Both the position numbers and the translations under genes were made by a program. A DNA stretch of 22,976 nt from Gammaproteobacteria bacterium (lineage in GTDB: Bacteria > Bacillota_I > Bacilli_A > Izemoplasmatales > UBA1188), in NCBI GenBank assembly GCA_024691665.1, contig JAILNJ010000113.1, forward strand, positions 1 to 22,976. The letters run 5' to 3'. Below are positions 1 to 6,900 of this stretch, one piece after another (positions within the stretch are counted from its first letter, which is position 1; each line of letters begins with the position of its first letter). The notes beneath the pieces were generated by a model that did no database searches, had not been told where the DNA came from, and worked only from the letters and a program-made list of their open reading frames with translations.

Positions 1-509
1 TAGAAAATGAACTTACCCAAGAAGAATTAGCCAATAGAAGTGAATTAACTAAAGGTTATATATCACAACTTGAAAATAATCTCGCAAGCCCTTCAATTTC
101 AACACTTGAAGATATACTTGAAGTATTAGGTTCCTCATTAAGCGAATTCTTTGCGAATGATGAATCTCAAGAAAAAGTAGTATATCAAAAAGATGAATTC
201 TTTGAAAAAGAAGATGAAGAATTAAAACACAAGATTGAATGGCTTGTGCCTAATTCACTCAAATATGAGATGGAACCAATACTTATCACCTTAAAACCTG
301 GAGGTAAATCAGATTTTGATGAACCACACCCAGGAGAAGAATTTGGTTATGTACTTGATGGTGAAATTACTTTAAAACTTGGTAATAAGCACTATAAAGT
401 CAAAAAGGGAGAAAGTTTCTACTATCCCGCATCTAAATCACATCAAATTGAAAACAATACAAATAAGGTAGCGTTAGTCATTTGGATATCTACGCCACCA
501 ATGTTTTAA
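1..509 (+). CDS. XRE-family regulator with C-terminal cupin domain (5' partial)
   Basis: The frame is open from position 3 to the TAA at 507-509, giving 168 visible residues; the gene begins before the window. Visible residues about 4-50 form an XRE/HTH_3 helix-turn-helix (TQEELANRS, then GYISQLENN, then SISTLEDILEVLG). A charged linker follows. A small cupin_2 barrel spans about residues 90-165, with PGEEFGYVLDGE as cupin motif 1 and GESFYYPASKSHQIENN as motif 2. This HTH-plus-cupin layout is common among one-component regulators that sense a small ligand through the cupin. The ligand cannot be read from sequence. It lies 9 bp upstream of tpiA and probably shares its transcript. An internal GTG at 246 would give only the cupin half; I reject it because the HTH is continuous with it. 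Confidence 0.88.
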   Translation, partial: ENELTQEELANRSELTKGYISQLENNLASPSISTLEDILEVLGSSLSEFFANDESQEKVVYQKDEFFEKEDEELKHKIEWLVPNSLKYEMEPILITLKPGGKSDFDEPHPGEEFGYVLDGEITLKLGNKHYKVKKGESFYYPASKSHQIENNTNKVALVIWISTPPMF

Positions 510-518
510 AGGAGAAAC

Positions 519-1280
519 ATGAGAAAAAATATTATTGCTGGTAACTGGAAGATGTTCAAGACAAGAGGAGAAGCAATCAACTTCGTTCTTCAAGTCGCAG
601 ACAAAGTTCCAAGCCAAGACTTAGTTGAATCAGTTATCTGTGTTCAAGCCCCTGTCTTAAGAGACATGGTTAAACGCCAAGGTGATAACCTTAGAGTTGG
701 TGCACAAAATGTACACTTCAAAGATTCTGGTGCATTCACTGGTGAAGTTAGTGCAGTATTACTCGCTGAACTTGGTGTAACTTATGTAATCATTGGTCAC
801 TCTGAAAGAAGAGCTATGTTCAATGAAACTGATGAAACAGTTAACCTAAAGATTAAACAAGCTTTAGCATATGATCTTAAACCAATCGTATGTGTAGGTG
901 AATCTTTAGATATTAGAGAAGCAGGCACAACTAAAGAATTTGTTAGTGCTCAAGTAGAAAAGGCTCTTGAAGGTGTAAGTGAATCTGAACTCGAACAAAT
1001 TGTATTCGCTTATGAACCAATTTGGGCTATTGGTACAGGTAAAACTGCTACTCCTGAAATCGCTGAAGAAACTTGTAGAGACATCAGAAATACAATCGAA
1101 AGATTATATTCTAAAGATGCAGCTCAAAAGATGAGAATCCAATATGGAGGATCTGTAAAGACTTCTAATATTGTTGAACTCTTAGCACAAGAAGATATCG
1201 ATGGTGCATTAATCGGTGGAGCATCACTTGTTCCTGAAGATTTCGTATTCATGGTTAACGCCGGAGTACAAAAGAATTAA
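519..1280 (+). CDS. tpiA: triosephosphate isomerase
   Basis: Interconverts dihydroxyacetone phosphate and glyceraldehyde 3-phosphate in glycolysis, in the cytosol. The 253-residue length is normal for the TIM barrel family. All catalytic landmarks are present: Asn9 and Lys11 in AGNWKM, His94 in IIGHSERR, Glu166 in AYEPIWAIGTGKTA (base plus loop 6), and the phosphate-binding YGGSV and GGAS loops near the C-terminus. An AAAGGAG ribosome binding site ends about 5 nt before the ATG and overlaps the end of the regulator gene's transcript. The gene is closed by a terminator at 1292-1319. In many Firmicutes tpiA sits with gapA, pgk, pgm and eno; here none of these is adjacent in the visible sequence. 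Confidence 0.98.
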   Translation: MRKNIIAGNWKMFKTRGEAINFVLQVADKVPSQDLVESVICVQAPVLRDMVKRQGDNLRVGAQNVHFKDSGAFTGEVSAVLLAELGVTYVIIGHSERRAMFNETDETVNLKIKQALAYDLKPIVCVGESLDIREAGTTKEFVSAQVEKALEGVSESELEQIVFAYEPIWAIGTGKTATPEIAEETCRDIRNTIERLYSKDAAQKMRIQYGGSVKTSNIVELLAQEDIDGALIGGASLVPEDFVFMVNAGVQKN

Positions 1281-1291
1281 TTATCATTTTT

Positions 1292-1319
1292 AAAAAACAC
1301 GAGTAACATCGTGTTTTTT
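1292..1319 (+). terminator. Rho-independent terminator after tpiA
   Basis: Perfect 11-bp stem, AAAAAACACGA (1292-1302) with TCGTGTTTTTT (1309-1319), and a 6-nt loop. The A-rich left arm means it can also act on the opposite strand. It sits 11 bp after the tpiA stop. Confidence 0.9.
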
Positions 1320-1360
1320 GTTTCCTTATATAAAATTGGTTAGTTGTGAATAAAATGTAA

Positions 1361-1447
1361 ATATTTAGGAGTTACTTTAATAAAACTAGTCAATTTACTC
1401 AACAACTCAATAAGAAGTCTGAAGAAACAAAAGAAGAAAAAGAATAA
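1361..1447 (+). pseudogene. possible small gene relic with a Lys/Glu-rich tail
   Basis: Between the two terminators, the frame from 1361 stays open to a TAA at 1445-1447. It ends in a low-complexity charged tail (FTQQLNKKSEETKEEKE) that looks like the C-terminus of a real protein. An AGGAG-like string occurs at 1367-1371, but no ATG, GTG or TTG follows in frame, and a TAA lies directly upstream at 1358-1360. I therefore treat it as a possible decayed remnant or chance A-rich frame, not a gene. No family is recognisable. Confidence 0.2.
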
Positions 1448-1459
1448 TTAAATACAACA

Positions 1460-1489
1460 AAAAAGATGTGATTTAGTTCACATCTTTTT
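1460..1489 (-). terminator. terminator of the redox operon (probably bidirectional)
   Basis: A 12-bp stem, AAAAAGATGTGA (1460-1471) with TCACATCTTTTT (1478-1489), and a 6-nt loop. On the minus strand it overlaps the stop codon of the 1488-2663 gene and is followed by a T-run. Its symmetry with A/T flanks could also stop plus-strand read-through from tpiA. Confidence 0.85.
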
Positions 1490-2663
1490 ATATGTTAATT
1501 TTTATTTTCATATCACTTGTTGGATATGTAGAACATGAATGCACATAATTAAAGTCTTTATCAGCTTTGCGTCTACCATCATTATGAGGTGATACATAAT
1601 ATGTGCCTTCAAGAACTTTAACTCTACATACTCCACAAGCACCACTACGACAGTTAGTTCTAATCTTTACACCAACTCTTTCCATCGCAGATGAGAGTGG
1701 TTCAGTAGCTATCGCATCAATAGTAGTTTCACTTAATCCTCTAACTACTGTGAGTTTGAATACTTTTCCTTCCATACTAGGATCAAATCCTGGAAGTTCA
1801 AGTGGATTTCTAGACATTCCGAATAATTCAAATCTAATACGCCTTTCTGGGACTCTTATCTTTTTAAGTTCTTCTTTTAAGAAGTCATACATAGGTTGTG
1901 GGCCACATACGAAGTAAGTAGCATCTCTTGGAGCGTATTTAGTAATCATATCTCCATCGATGAATCCTTTTTCGCCTGTCCAAGTAGGGTTATTACCACT
2001 TAATACATAAACAACTTTAACTTTATCGCAGATACACTTTTCAAGTTCTTCTTTAAGTAAGATATCATCTGGAGTAATAGAACCATATAGGATAGTTAAA
2101 GAGTTGATATTTAAATCTCCATGTTTAACAGCTTTAGCCATTGAAAGGATTGGAGATATACCAGAACCACCTACAATAGCCACAACGTTCTTTGAATCTC
2201 TAAGTTCATTATAAGTGAAATCACCGAGACCAACTTCTGCGATGAATAAGTCCTTCATCTTAGCATTAGTTAATAGATAGTCAGAAACGAAAGTAGAACC
2301 TCTACCTCTTTTAACTACGATTTCAACGATTGGGTGAGTTCCAAGTGCTTCATATGGAGCACTGCACATAGAATATGGACGAGAAACTATTGAGTTTCCA
2401 ATCTTCATTGTAAGAGTTAAATATTGGCCAGCTTCGAAATATGGAATATTCTTAGCACCAAATCTATAAATCTTAGCGTCTCTTGTGGTATTACGTAATT
2501 GAAGAAGCTCTAGTGTAATACGACCTGGGTGAAGTTTTCTTGCAACAAGTCTAATTGGGTCGTTATATAAATCTTCACTTGTAGATTTTTGGAAGGCAAC
2601 TCTTCTTTCTTGAGTAACTCTATTAGCGCCAGTTACATCTTTAATAAAACCATTTACTTTCAT
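1488..2663 (-). CDS. ferredoxin-type flavin reductase with C-terminal [2Fe-2S] domain
   Basis: This 391-residue cytosolic protein has the layout FAD domain, NAD(P) domain, plant-type ferredoxin domain. Visible markers are R95-P-Y-S98 (FAD-binding RxYS motif), GGSGISP at 165-171 (pyridine nucleotide binding), CGP at 253-255 (end of the FNR-like NAD domain), and a C-x4-C-x2-C-x30-C cluster motif at Cys338, Cys343, Cys346 and Cys377. Families with this order pass hydride electrons from NAD(P)H through FAD to the [2Fe-2S] centre and on to a partner enzyme. The start codon overlaps the TGA of the upstream gene (ATGA), with a G-rich site (AAGGGGG) about 7 nt ahead, so the two proteins are probably made together and the neighbour is the likely electron partner. 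An N-terminal stretch of about 40 residues precedes the FAD domain and is unassigned. No oxygenase is visible nearby. Confidence 0.88.
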   Translation of the reverse strand: MKVNGFIKDVTGANRVTQERRVAFQKSTSEDLYNDPIRLVARKLHPGRITLELLQLRNTTRDAKIYRFGAKNIPYFEAGQYLTLTMKIGNSIVSRPYSMCSAPYEALGTHPIVEIVVKRGRGSTFVSDYLLTNAKMKDLFIAEVGLGDFTYNELRDSKNVVAIVGGSGISPILSMAKAVKHGDLNINSLTILYGSITPDDILLKEELEKCICDKVKVVYVLSGNNPTWTGEKGFIDGDMITKYAPRDATYFVCGPQPMYDFLKEELKKIRVPERRIRFELFGMSRNPLELPGFDPSMEGKVFKLTVVRGLSETTIDAIATEPLSSAMERVGVKIRTNCRSGACGVCRVKVLEGTYYVSPHNDGRRKADKDFNYVHSCSTYPTSDMKIKINI

Positions 2664-4228
2664 TGACGTGCCCCCTTATCTTTGGCCATAAATTCTAAGA
2701 TAGTCTTAGCGGCTTTTCTACCATTAGTAATCGCAGGGCCCATTCCATCACCACTAATACCGTGTGCACCACAGAAAGCAAGGCCATGAATAAAGTTTTC
2801 ATCTTCACTCATTTGAAGTCTAGCAACAATATGGTCAGCCATTTGATGGCGGTAGCCATAAACAGAACCTTTATATGCACTAGTATAGTGTGAGATAGTA
2901 ACAGGAGTTTCAATTACTATTTCTTTAATATGATCAAATAGGTTTACACCTAATCTCTTAGATTCAGCTTCAATCATCCATCTAGCATATTGGTTTTTCT
3001 TTTGTCTATAATTCTCCTCAGTTACATCACACCAAGAATCAGGTCTTGGGAGTGCAGTAATTGAATAAAGACAAGTGCCAGCTGGGGATGCATCAGGGTT
3101 TGCGATATTTGTACAAATGCTTGTGAGATACTTATACGGTTCATTTACTGAAGCATAGTTTTCCCAAATACCTTTCATATCGAAGTCTTCTAAAGAATAG
3201 AAAGTAGAATAATCTTTAATGTTTAAACTTCTATAGTCTCTATTTAGAAGAAGAACTACTGAGAAACAAGTAAGACCTAAGTCTCTGGCGTTAATTGATT
3301 TAATAGCGCGTTTTGGAACTTCAGTTTTAGGTTCGATTAATCTGTTGTATGCAAGGTTAGGATATGTTGAACAGATTACATAATCAGTATTAATCATATC
3401 TTTATCGATAGTGATTACGCCTTTTACCTTACCATTTTCAACAACAATCTTATTAGCCCATACACCAAACTCAATTTGTACACCCATTTCCATTGCTTTT
3501 TCAGCCATCTTGAGTGACATTTCATGAGAGAACTTTCTTGGGATATATGAACCATATCCTAAATAATCAGCCATTAAGAATGCATAGATTGTGAATGGAA
3601 GATCATATAGAGGACTTCCAACATAAATCCAATAAGCACTTAAAATATCTAAAACCTTTTTAGGGAATTCAAATTTATCTAATACTTCTTGAGCAGAATA
3701 TCCAGCAGTTCTTACAAAGTCAGAATGTTTTCTAAGCATTACAACTTTACTTACTGGATGAATTGAGAGTTCGTTTACAGAATTGTATACGTTATGGCAT
3801 AATGTGAAGAGTTTCATTAACTTTTCATAGATCTTTCCATCAGGATCTCCAACCGCATTTGCTATATCTTTAGACGGAACATCGAAGTTACCTCTATCTC
3901 CTGCGTGTACTAAAACACTTAAACCAGGTTCAACAAATCTATAAGCTTCAGGAACTCTAAGCCAATCGATATCAATACCCATTTCATCGAAGAACTTTCT
4001 AATCTTTAGTGGAGCATCAGCAGGACCAATACTCATCATCTCATGAAGTGAAGCTTCAATCTCTATTCCACCACGGAGAAAAGAAGTGGCTACACCACCT
4101 GGGAGGTTATGCTGTTCTAAAACTAAAACACTGTATCCTTTTTTAGCAAGAGTAAGCGCACTTGCAAGGCCTGATAAGGAACCACCTATTACAATACAAT
4201 CATATTTATCCTTGTAAATTCTGCTCAT
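2660..4228 (-). CDS. CrtI/phytoene-desaturase-like FAD-dependent oxidoreductase
   Basis: This 522-residue protein starts with a Rossmann FAD fold: GGSLSG at 15-20, the acidic end of strand 2 at Glu38, then LPGG at 42-45. It closes with the C-terminal FAD motif of the CrtI/CRTISO/retinol-saturase group around residues 485-515 (FCGAHGISGDGMGPAITNG). The family catalyses desaturation, isomerisation or saturation of polyenes and other lipid-like substrates. No carotenoid genes (crtE, crtB, crtM) are visible, so a carotenoid role is not supported here. The coupled [2Fe-2S] reductase suggests that this protein receives electrons, meaning a reductase or saturase direction; that is inference. There is no signal peptide or clear membrane span. 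AGGAG lies 8-9 nt before the chosen ATG, and a promoter is at 4276-4305. The substrate is unknown. Confidence 0.85.
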   Translation of the reverse strand: MSRIYKDKYDCIVIGGSLSGLASALTLAKKGYSVLVLEQHNLPGGVATSFLRGGIEIEASLHEMMSIGPADAPLKIRKFFDEMGIDIDWLRVPEAYRFVEPGLSVLVHAGDRGNFDVPSKDIANAVGDPDGKIYEKLMKLFTLCHNVYNSVNELSIHPVSKVVMLRKHSDFVRTAGYSAQEVLDKFEFPKKVLDILSAYWIYVGSPLYDLPFTIYAFLMADYLGYGSYIPRKFSHEMSLKMAEKAMEMGVQIEFGVWANKIVVENGKVKGVITIDKDMINTDYVICSTYPNLAYNRLIEPKTEVPKRAIKSINARDLGLTCFSVVLLLNRDYRSLNIKDYSTFYSLEDFDMKGIWENYASVNEPYKYLTSICTNIANPDASPAGTCLYSITALPRPDSWCDVTEENYRQKKNQYARWMIEAESKRLGVNLFDHIKEIVIETPVTISHYTSAYKGSVYGYRHQMADHIVARLQMSEDENFIHGLAFCGAHGISGDGMGPAITNGRKAAKTILEFMAKDKGARQ

Positions 4229-4275
4229 TACAATGACTCCTATTACAATATATATAAAAATAACAAGATATTTTA

Positions 4276-4305
4276 ATTATATAAACTTTTAATTATAAAA
4301 ATCAA
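4276..4305 (-). promoter_or_regulatory. sigma-A-like promoter of the redox operon
   Basis: Read on the minus strand: TTGATT (4305-4300), an 18-bp spacer, TATAAT (4281-4276). The -10 box is perfect and lies about 48 nt before the ATG at 4228. It starts just past the rpsD terminator. I see no obvious operator. Confidence 0.6.
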
Positions 4306-4313
4306 GAAAAGTA

Positions 4314-4346
4314 TATAAAAAAACGCCAAAAGCCGTTTTTTTTTCA
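4314..4346 (-). terminator. terminator of rpsD
   Basis: On the minus strand an A-run and AAC, a bulged G, then GC pair across a TTTTG loop with GC and GTTTTTTT. This makes a stem of nine or more pairs with one bulge, followed by a T-run. It lies about 20 nt after the rpsD stop. Confidence 0.75.
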
Positions 4347-4364
4347 TATCTTTTTCTTATTCGA

Positions 4365-4967
4365 CTATCTGTTGTAGAATTCGACGATAAGATTTTCCTT
4401 AATATCTGTAAGGAATTCTTCTCTTTCAGGTAATCTAACGAACTTAGCTTGAAGCTTTTCTTCGTTGAATTCAAGGTATTGAGCTCTAGATAATGTAGCT
4501 TCTAAAGATTCTTTAACAACTACTAAATCCTTATCAGCTTCTTTAACTGAAATAACTTGACCAACTTTAACTCTGATTGATGGGATATCAGCTTTCTTAC
4601 CATCAAGAGTGATGTGTCCATGACTAACGAGTTGTCTAGCTTGTTTTCTAGTCTTAGCGAAACCAGCTCTATAAACTAAGTTATCAAGACGGCATTCAAG
4701 TAAAGTTAAGAAGTTAGCACCTTGTTTACCTGTTTTAATCTTTTTAGCTTCTGCGAAAGTCTTACGGAATTGTTTTTCAGTTAAACCATAAATGTATCTA
4801 ACTTTTTGCTTTTCAGCGAGTTGTGTTCCGTATTCAGTATCTTTCTTTCTGTCTTGGCCATGTTGACCAGGTGCATAATTTCTCTTATTGAGTTCTTTTT
4901 CGTTTTCGAGTACTGAATAGTGTAATCTTCTAGACTTCTTCCAAACAGGTCCAGTGTATCTTGCCAT
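4365..4967 (-). CDS. rpsD: 30S ribosomal protein S4
   Basis: Primary 16S rRNA-binding protein that nucleates small-subunit assembly (5' domain). The 200-residue length fits bacterial S4. It begins with MARYTGPVWKKSRR, continues with NYAPGQHGQ, and has the S4 RNA-binding fold near residues 91-150 (LECRLDNLVYRAGFAKTRKQARQLVSHGHI). The N-terminal zinc cysteines seen in some S4 proteins are absent, so this is the cysteine-free form. The ribosome binding site AGGAGG ends 9 nt before the ATG. The gene is monocistronic, between its own promoter (5133-5161) and terminator (4314-4346). In Bacillus, S4 represses its own gene through the mRNA leader; the long structured leader here fits that. Confidence 0.98.
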   Translation of the reverse strand: MARYTGPVWKKSRRLHYSVLENEKELNKRNYAPGQHGQDRKKDTEYGTQLAEKQKVRYIYGLTEKQFRKTFAEAKKIKTGKQGANFLTLLECRLDNLVYRAGFAKTRKQARQLVSHGHITLDGKKADIPSIRVKVGQVISVKEADKDLVVVKESLEATLSRAQYLEFNEEKLQAKFVRLPEREEFLTDIKENLIVEFYNR

Positions 4968-5126
4968 TGTATGATCCTCCTATTAAATACTTGTGCAATA
5001 GAGGAGTACTAATATTTCTTATAAGATTGCTTTGATAAGTTCGCCTTAAGCAGCAAAGACTACTTTTAAACCCTTAGGAACAATCTCTGTCAAAATAAGT
5101 TGTACAGCTGCCTTTTATTACACAGC
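4968..5126 (-). promoter_or_regulatory. candidate S4 autoregulatory leader of rpsD
   Basis: About 160 nt separate the predicted transcription start from the rpsD ATG. Visible pairings on the transcript are AGGCAGC (5113-5107) with GCTGCTT (5054-5048), a 7-bp long-range helix with one G-U; GCAAT (5030-5026) with ATTGC (4999-4995); and CTCCT (5006-5002) with AGGAG of the ribosome binding site (4981-4977). The last two cannot easily be independent, so the leader may switch between folds. Autoregulation by S4 is known for Bacillus rpsD; assigning it to this leader is inference. Confidence 0.5.
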
Positions 5127-5132
5127 GTGATT

Positions 5133-5161
5133 AATATACCACAATAATAACATTATTGCAA
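5133..5161 (-). promoter_or_regulatory. rpsD promoter with extended -10
   Basis: On the minus strand TTGCAA (5161-5156), a 17-bp spacer, then TATATT (5138-5133), directly preceded by TGG, i.e. a TGn extended -10. Spacing is ideal. Transcription would start near 5126. It diverges from the promoter at 5216-5245. Confidence 0.75.
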
Positions 5162-5215
5162 GTCTAAAAAAATTCACACCTTTTCCATATCTAAGCGTAA
5201 AAATAAGATGTTTCG

Positions 5216-5245
5216 TTGACAAATAGCCACTTTTTTTTATATTAT
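5216..5245 (+). promoter_or_regulatory. sigma-A-like promoter of the first binding-protein gene
   Basis: A perfect TTGACA at 5216-5221. The -10 box is either TATATT (5238-5243, 16-bp spacer) or TATTAT (5240-5245, 18-bp spacer). Transcription would start near 5250, giving a leader of about 75 nt. Confidence 0.65.
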
Positions 5246-5264
5246 AAGGTGTAAAAATGCTTTT

Positions 5265-5295
5265 AAGAGAGATAAATTTAAAAATTTATTCTCTT
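5265..5295 (+). repeat. 5'-UTR hairpin ahead of the first binding-protein gene
   Basis: AAGAGA (5265-5270), a bulged G, and ATAAATT pair with AATTTAT and TCTCTT (to 5295) around a short A/T loop. It sits near the 5' end of the leader and leaves the ribosome binding site (AAGGGGGG at about 5316-5323) free. No T-run follows, so it looks like a stabiliser more than a terminator. Confidence 0.5.
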
Positions 5296-5328
5296 TTAAT
5301 TCACTAAAAATTAGTAAGGGGGGCTCAC

Positions 5329-6615
5329 ATGAAGAAAGTATTAATATTTCAAATGGTAGTATTAATGTGTCTTACATTCGCTCTTTTTGGCTGCGCCAAG
5401 AAGAAGGTTAGTAATGTAAAAAGTATAATCGAAGAAGCCCAAAATATGACCTTAGAAGAGTTAGCTTTAAAAGCTATAGAAGAAGCTAATGGAAAAGAAT
5501 TTGTTTGTGTAGGAAGTTCTAGCCGTGGTAAAACTGCAGCTGAACTATTCGTTAATTATTTAAAGAGTATTAATCCATCATTTGAGATGACATATGATTG
5601 GAGACAACCGAAAAATAATAAGATATTTGATGCTTTAACCACTGACCACAATAGAAAGGAAAGCGAAATATCGATGACTTTAATCCAAGATGGTAACCAA
5701 ATCAAAACAAAGATGGTTAGTACAGGAATTCTTAATACCTTCATTCCAAAGGAATGGGCAGAATCAAATAATATTTCTGTAAAAGACTATAAAGGACTCC
5801 TTCCACTTCAAACAATTAATAAAGTGTTCATGTATAACTGTGTAGATTCAGCTATCGTATTTAATAACTGTTGGGATTATGTCCTTGACGGCAAACATGG
5901 ACAATTTATGGATTTCAACTATGAAGTAGTTGGAAAGAATTTCTTATGTATGTTAACTCATCCTACTTATGCAGCCGAATTAAAAGAAGCATTCTTTAAA
6001 TTATCAGCCGCAAAACAAACATCACTCCAACCAACAATTAATCAAATGGAATCAGTTGCTAGAGAGTTAGGCCTTGATTCAAACGGAAAATACGCTCTAG
6101 CGTGGATTAAACGTTGGGTAGGATCATTTATACCATCAACTAATGACGGACCGATTCTAGCTGATTTAGTTGAGAATACTAGTATTGGGCATTTTGGTTT
6201 ATTAGTTTATTCTAAACTAAGATTAGTCGCAGAGACTGAAACTTCATCAAAAAACAATGTTAAGGTAGCTGCATATAATGATGGCTATCAAGGATTTGGT
6301 GGATATGGATATTGTCATTATCTATTTGTAACCGAGTATTCTCCTCTTCCATGGACTGCTTGTGCATTCATTGCATATTTAACTACTACAGCTGAAGGAT
6401 TCAGTTCTTGGGGAGATGATATGGGTAGTTATTCATCTAATCCTATAGTAGAAGCAGAAGTTGATGCTTTATATCATGACATCTCTCATGAAGGTGATAG
6501 AGGACTTGAATGGTGGATAAATGAAGGTAACCTTGTCCTTGAAGACCCTGATTATTGTGCACAAGTTCAATCTACAGTGGCTGCTTGGATTGATACGCTT
6601 GATAAATACGCATAA
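5329..6615 (+). CDS. ABC transporter substrate-binding lipoprotein, copy 1
   Basis: This 428-residue extracytoplasmic receptor is anchored by lipid. A basic N-terminus (MKK) and a hydrophobic stretch lead to the lipobox LFGC with Cys22 as the lipidated residue. It aligns without a gap to the protein at 6901-8187; I count 273 identical positions out of 428 (about 64%). Shared blocks include WxQPKNNKIF (91-100), LIQDGNQI, YNCVD, NNCWD, NGKYALAWIKRWVGS and YGYCHYLFVT. Cysteines 171, 181, 329, 345 and 410 are kept in both copies. It has its own promoter and a strong terminator (6630-6661), so it is transcribed apart from the permease genes. Its codons look less biased toward the favoured set than those of copy 2, suggesting lower expression. 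The ligand is unknown; the fused permease is of the type used for ferric iron, polyamines or phosphonates, but the receptor is longer than usual for those. Confidence 0.88.
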   Translation: MKKVLIFQMVVLMCLTFALFGCAKKKVSNVKSIIEEAQNMTLEELALKAIEEANGKEFVCVGSSSRGKTAAELFVNYLKSINPSFEMTYDWRQPKNNKIFDALTTDHNRKESEISMTLIQDGNQIKTKMVSTGILNTFIPKEWAESNNISVKDYKGLLPLQTINKVFMYNCVDSAIVFNNCWDYVLDGKHGQFMDFNYEVVGKNFLCMLTHPTYAAELKEAFFKLSAAKQTSLQPTINQMESVARELGLDSNGKYALAWIKRWVGSFIPSTNDGPILADLVENTSIGHFGLLVYSKLRLVAETETSSKNNVKVAAYNDGYQGFGGYGYCHYLFVTEYSPLPWTACAFIAYLTTTAEGFSSWGDDMGSYSSNPIVEAEVDALYHDISHEGDRGLEWWINEGNLVLEDPDYCAQVQSTVAAWIDTLDKYA

Positions 6616-6629
6616 TTAATTAAAAATAT

Positions 6630-6666
6630 AAAGACCTTAAGGCATTCACTTTAGGGTCTTTTTATT
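6630..6666 (+). terminator. terminator after binding-protein copy 1
   Basis: A 13-bp stem with two wobble pairs, AAAGACCTTAAGG (6630-6642) with CTTTAGGGTCTTT (6649-6661), a 6-nt loop, and a T-rich tail. It separates copy 1 from copy 2. Confidence 0.9.
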
Positions 6667-6792
6667 ATCTTATCTTATTAAATTAAATCCAATAAAATAC
6701 CAAAAACATTCAATTATTGCAAGCATTAATTTACAATGAAATAAAAAATACTTATTTAATATAATTAAATAATATAATCTATTATATAATGT
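6667..6792 (+). other. A/T-rich spacer, no gene seen
   Basis: Very A/T-rich sequence between the terminator of copy 1 and the promoter of copy 2. It contains several TATAAT-like strings (for example 6760-6765) but none with a -35 box at proper spacing. The A/T-richness just upstream of 6793 could serve as an UP element. Confidence 0.4.
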
Positions 6793-6821
6793 TTGACATT
6801 ACGAACTTTAGGGATTATACT
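6793..6821 (+). promoter_or_regulatory. strong sigma-A promoter of binding-protein copy 2
   Basis: TTGACA (6793-6798), a 17-bp spacer, TATACT (6816-6821): consensus -35, ideal spacing and a one-mismatch -10. Transcription would start near 6828. This is among the strongest-looking promoters in the window and would drive the receptor and, by read-through, the permease and ATPase. Confidence 0.82.
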
Positions 6822-6829
6822 TATTATTG

Positions 6830-6843
6830 TAAAAACGTTTTCA
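6830..6843 (+). promoter_or_regulatory. cre/LacI-type operator candidate
   Basis: TAAAAACGTTTTCA is palindromic around a central CG and fits the Bacillus cre consensus TGWAANCGNTNNCA at every fixed position except the second (A for G). It lies at about +3 to +16 of the predicted transcript, where a bound CcpA- or LacI-family protein would block transcription. No such regulator gene is in the window. Confidence 0.45.
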
Positions 6844-6900
6844 TATAAAATTATTGCTAATTAAAAATACAAAAAATATAAACACAAAAGGAGAGTTTGT

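Noticed and set aside
246..509. A short stand-alone cupin gene starting at GTG 246
   Set aside because: The frame is open without a stop from position 3 and encodes a clear helix-turn-helix, so this is the C-terminal half of one protein.
1603..1917. Plus-strand open frame inside the reductase gene
   Set aside because: It is the shadow of a well-supported gene on the minus strand; the residues are an antisense reading of the ferredoxin domain.
2660..2663. Mycoplasma genetic code (TGA as Trp)
   Set aside because: TGA ends the CrtI-like gene at the ATGA overlap, and every Trp checked in the conserved proteins is TGG.
6760..6765. TATAAT as an additional promoter for receptor copy 2
   Set aside because: The nearest upstream -35-like hexamer (TTTACA, 6730-6735) is 24 bp away, too far for sigma-A.
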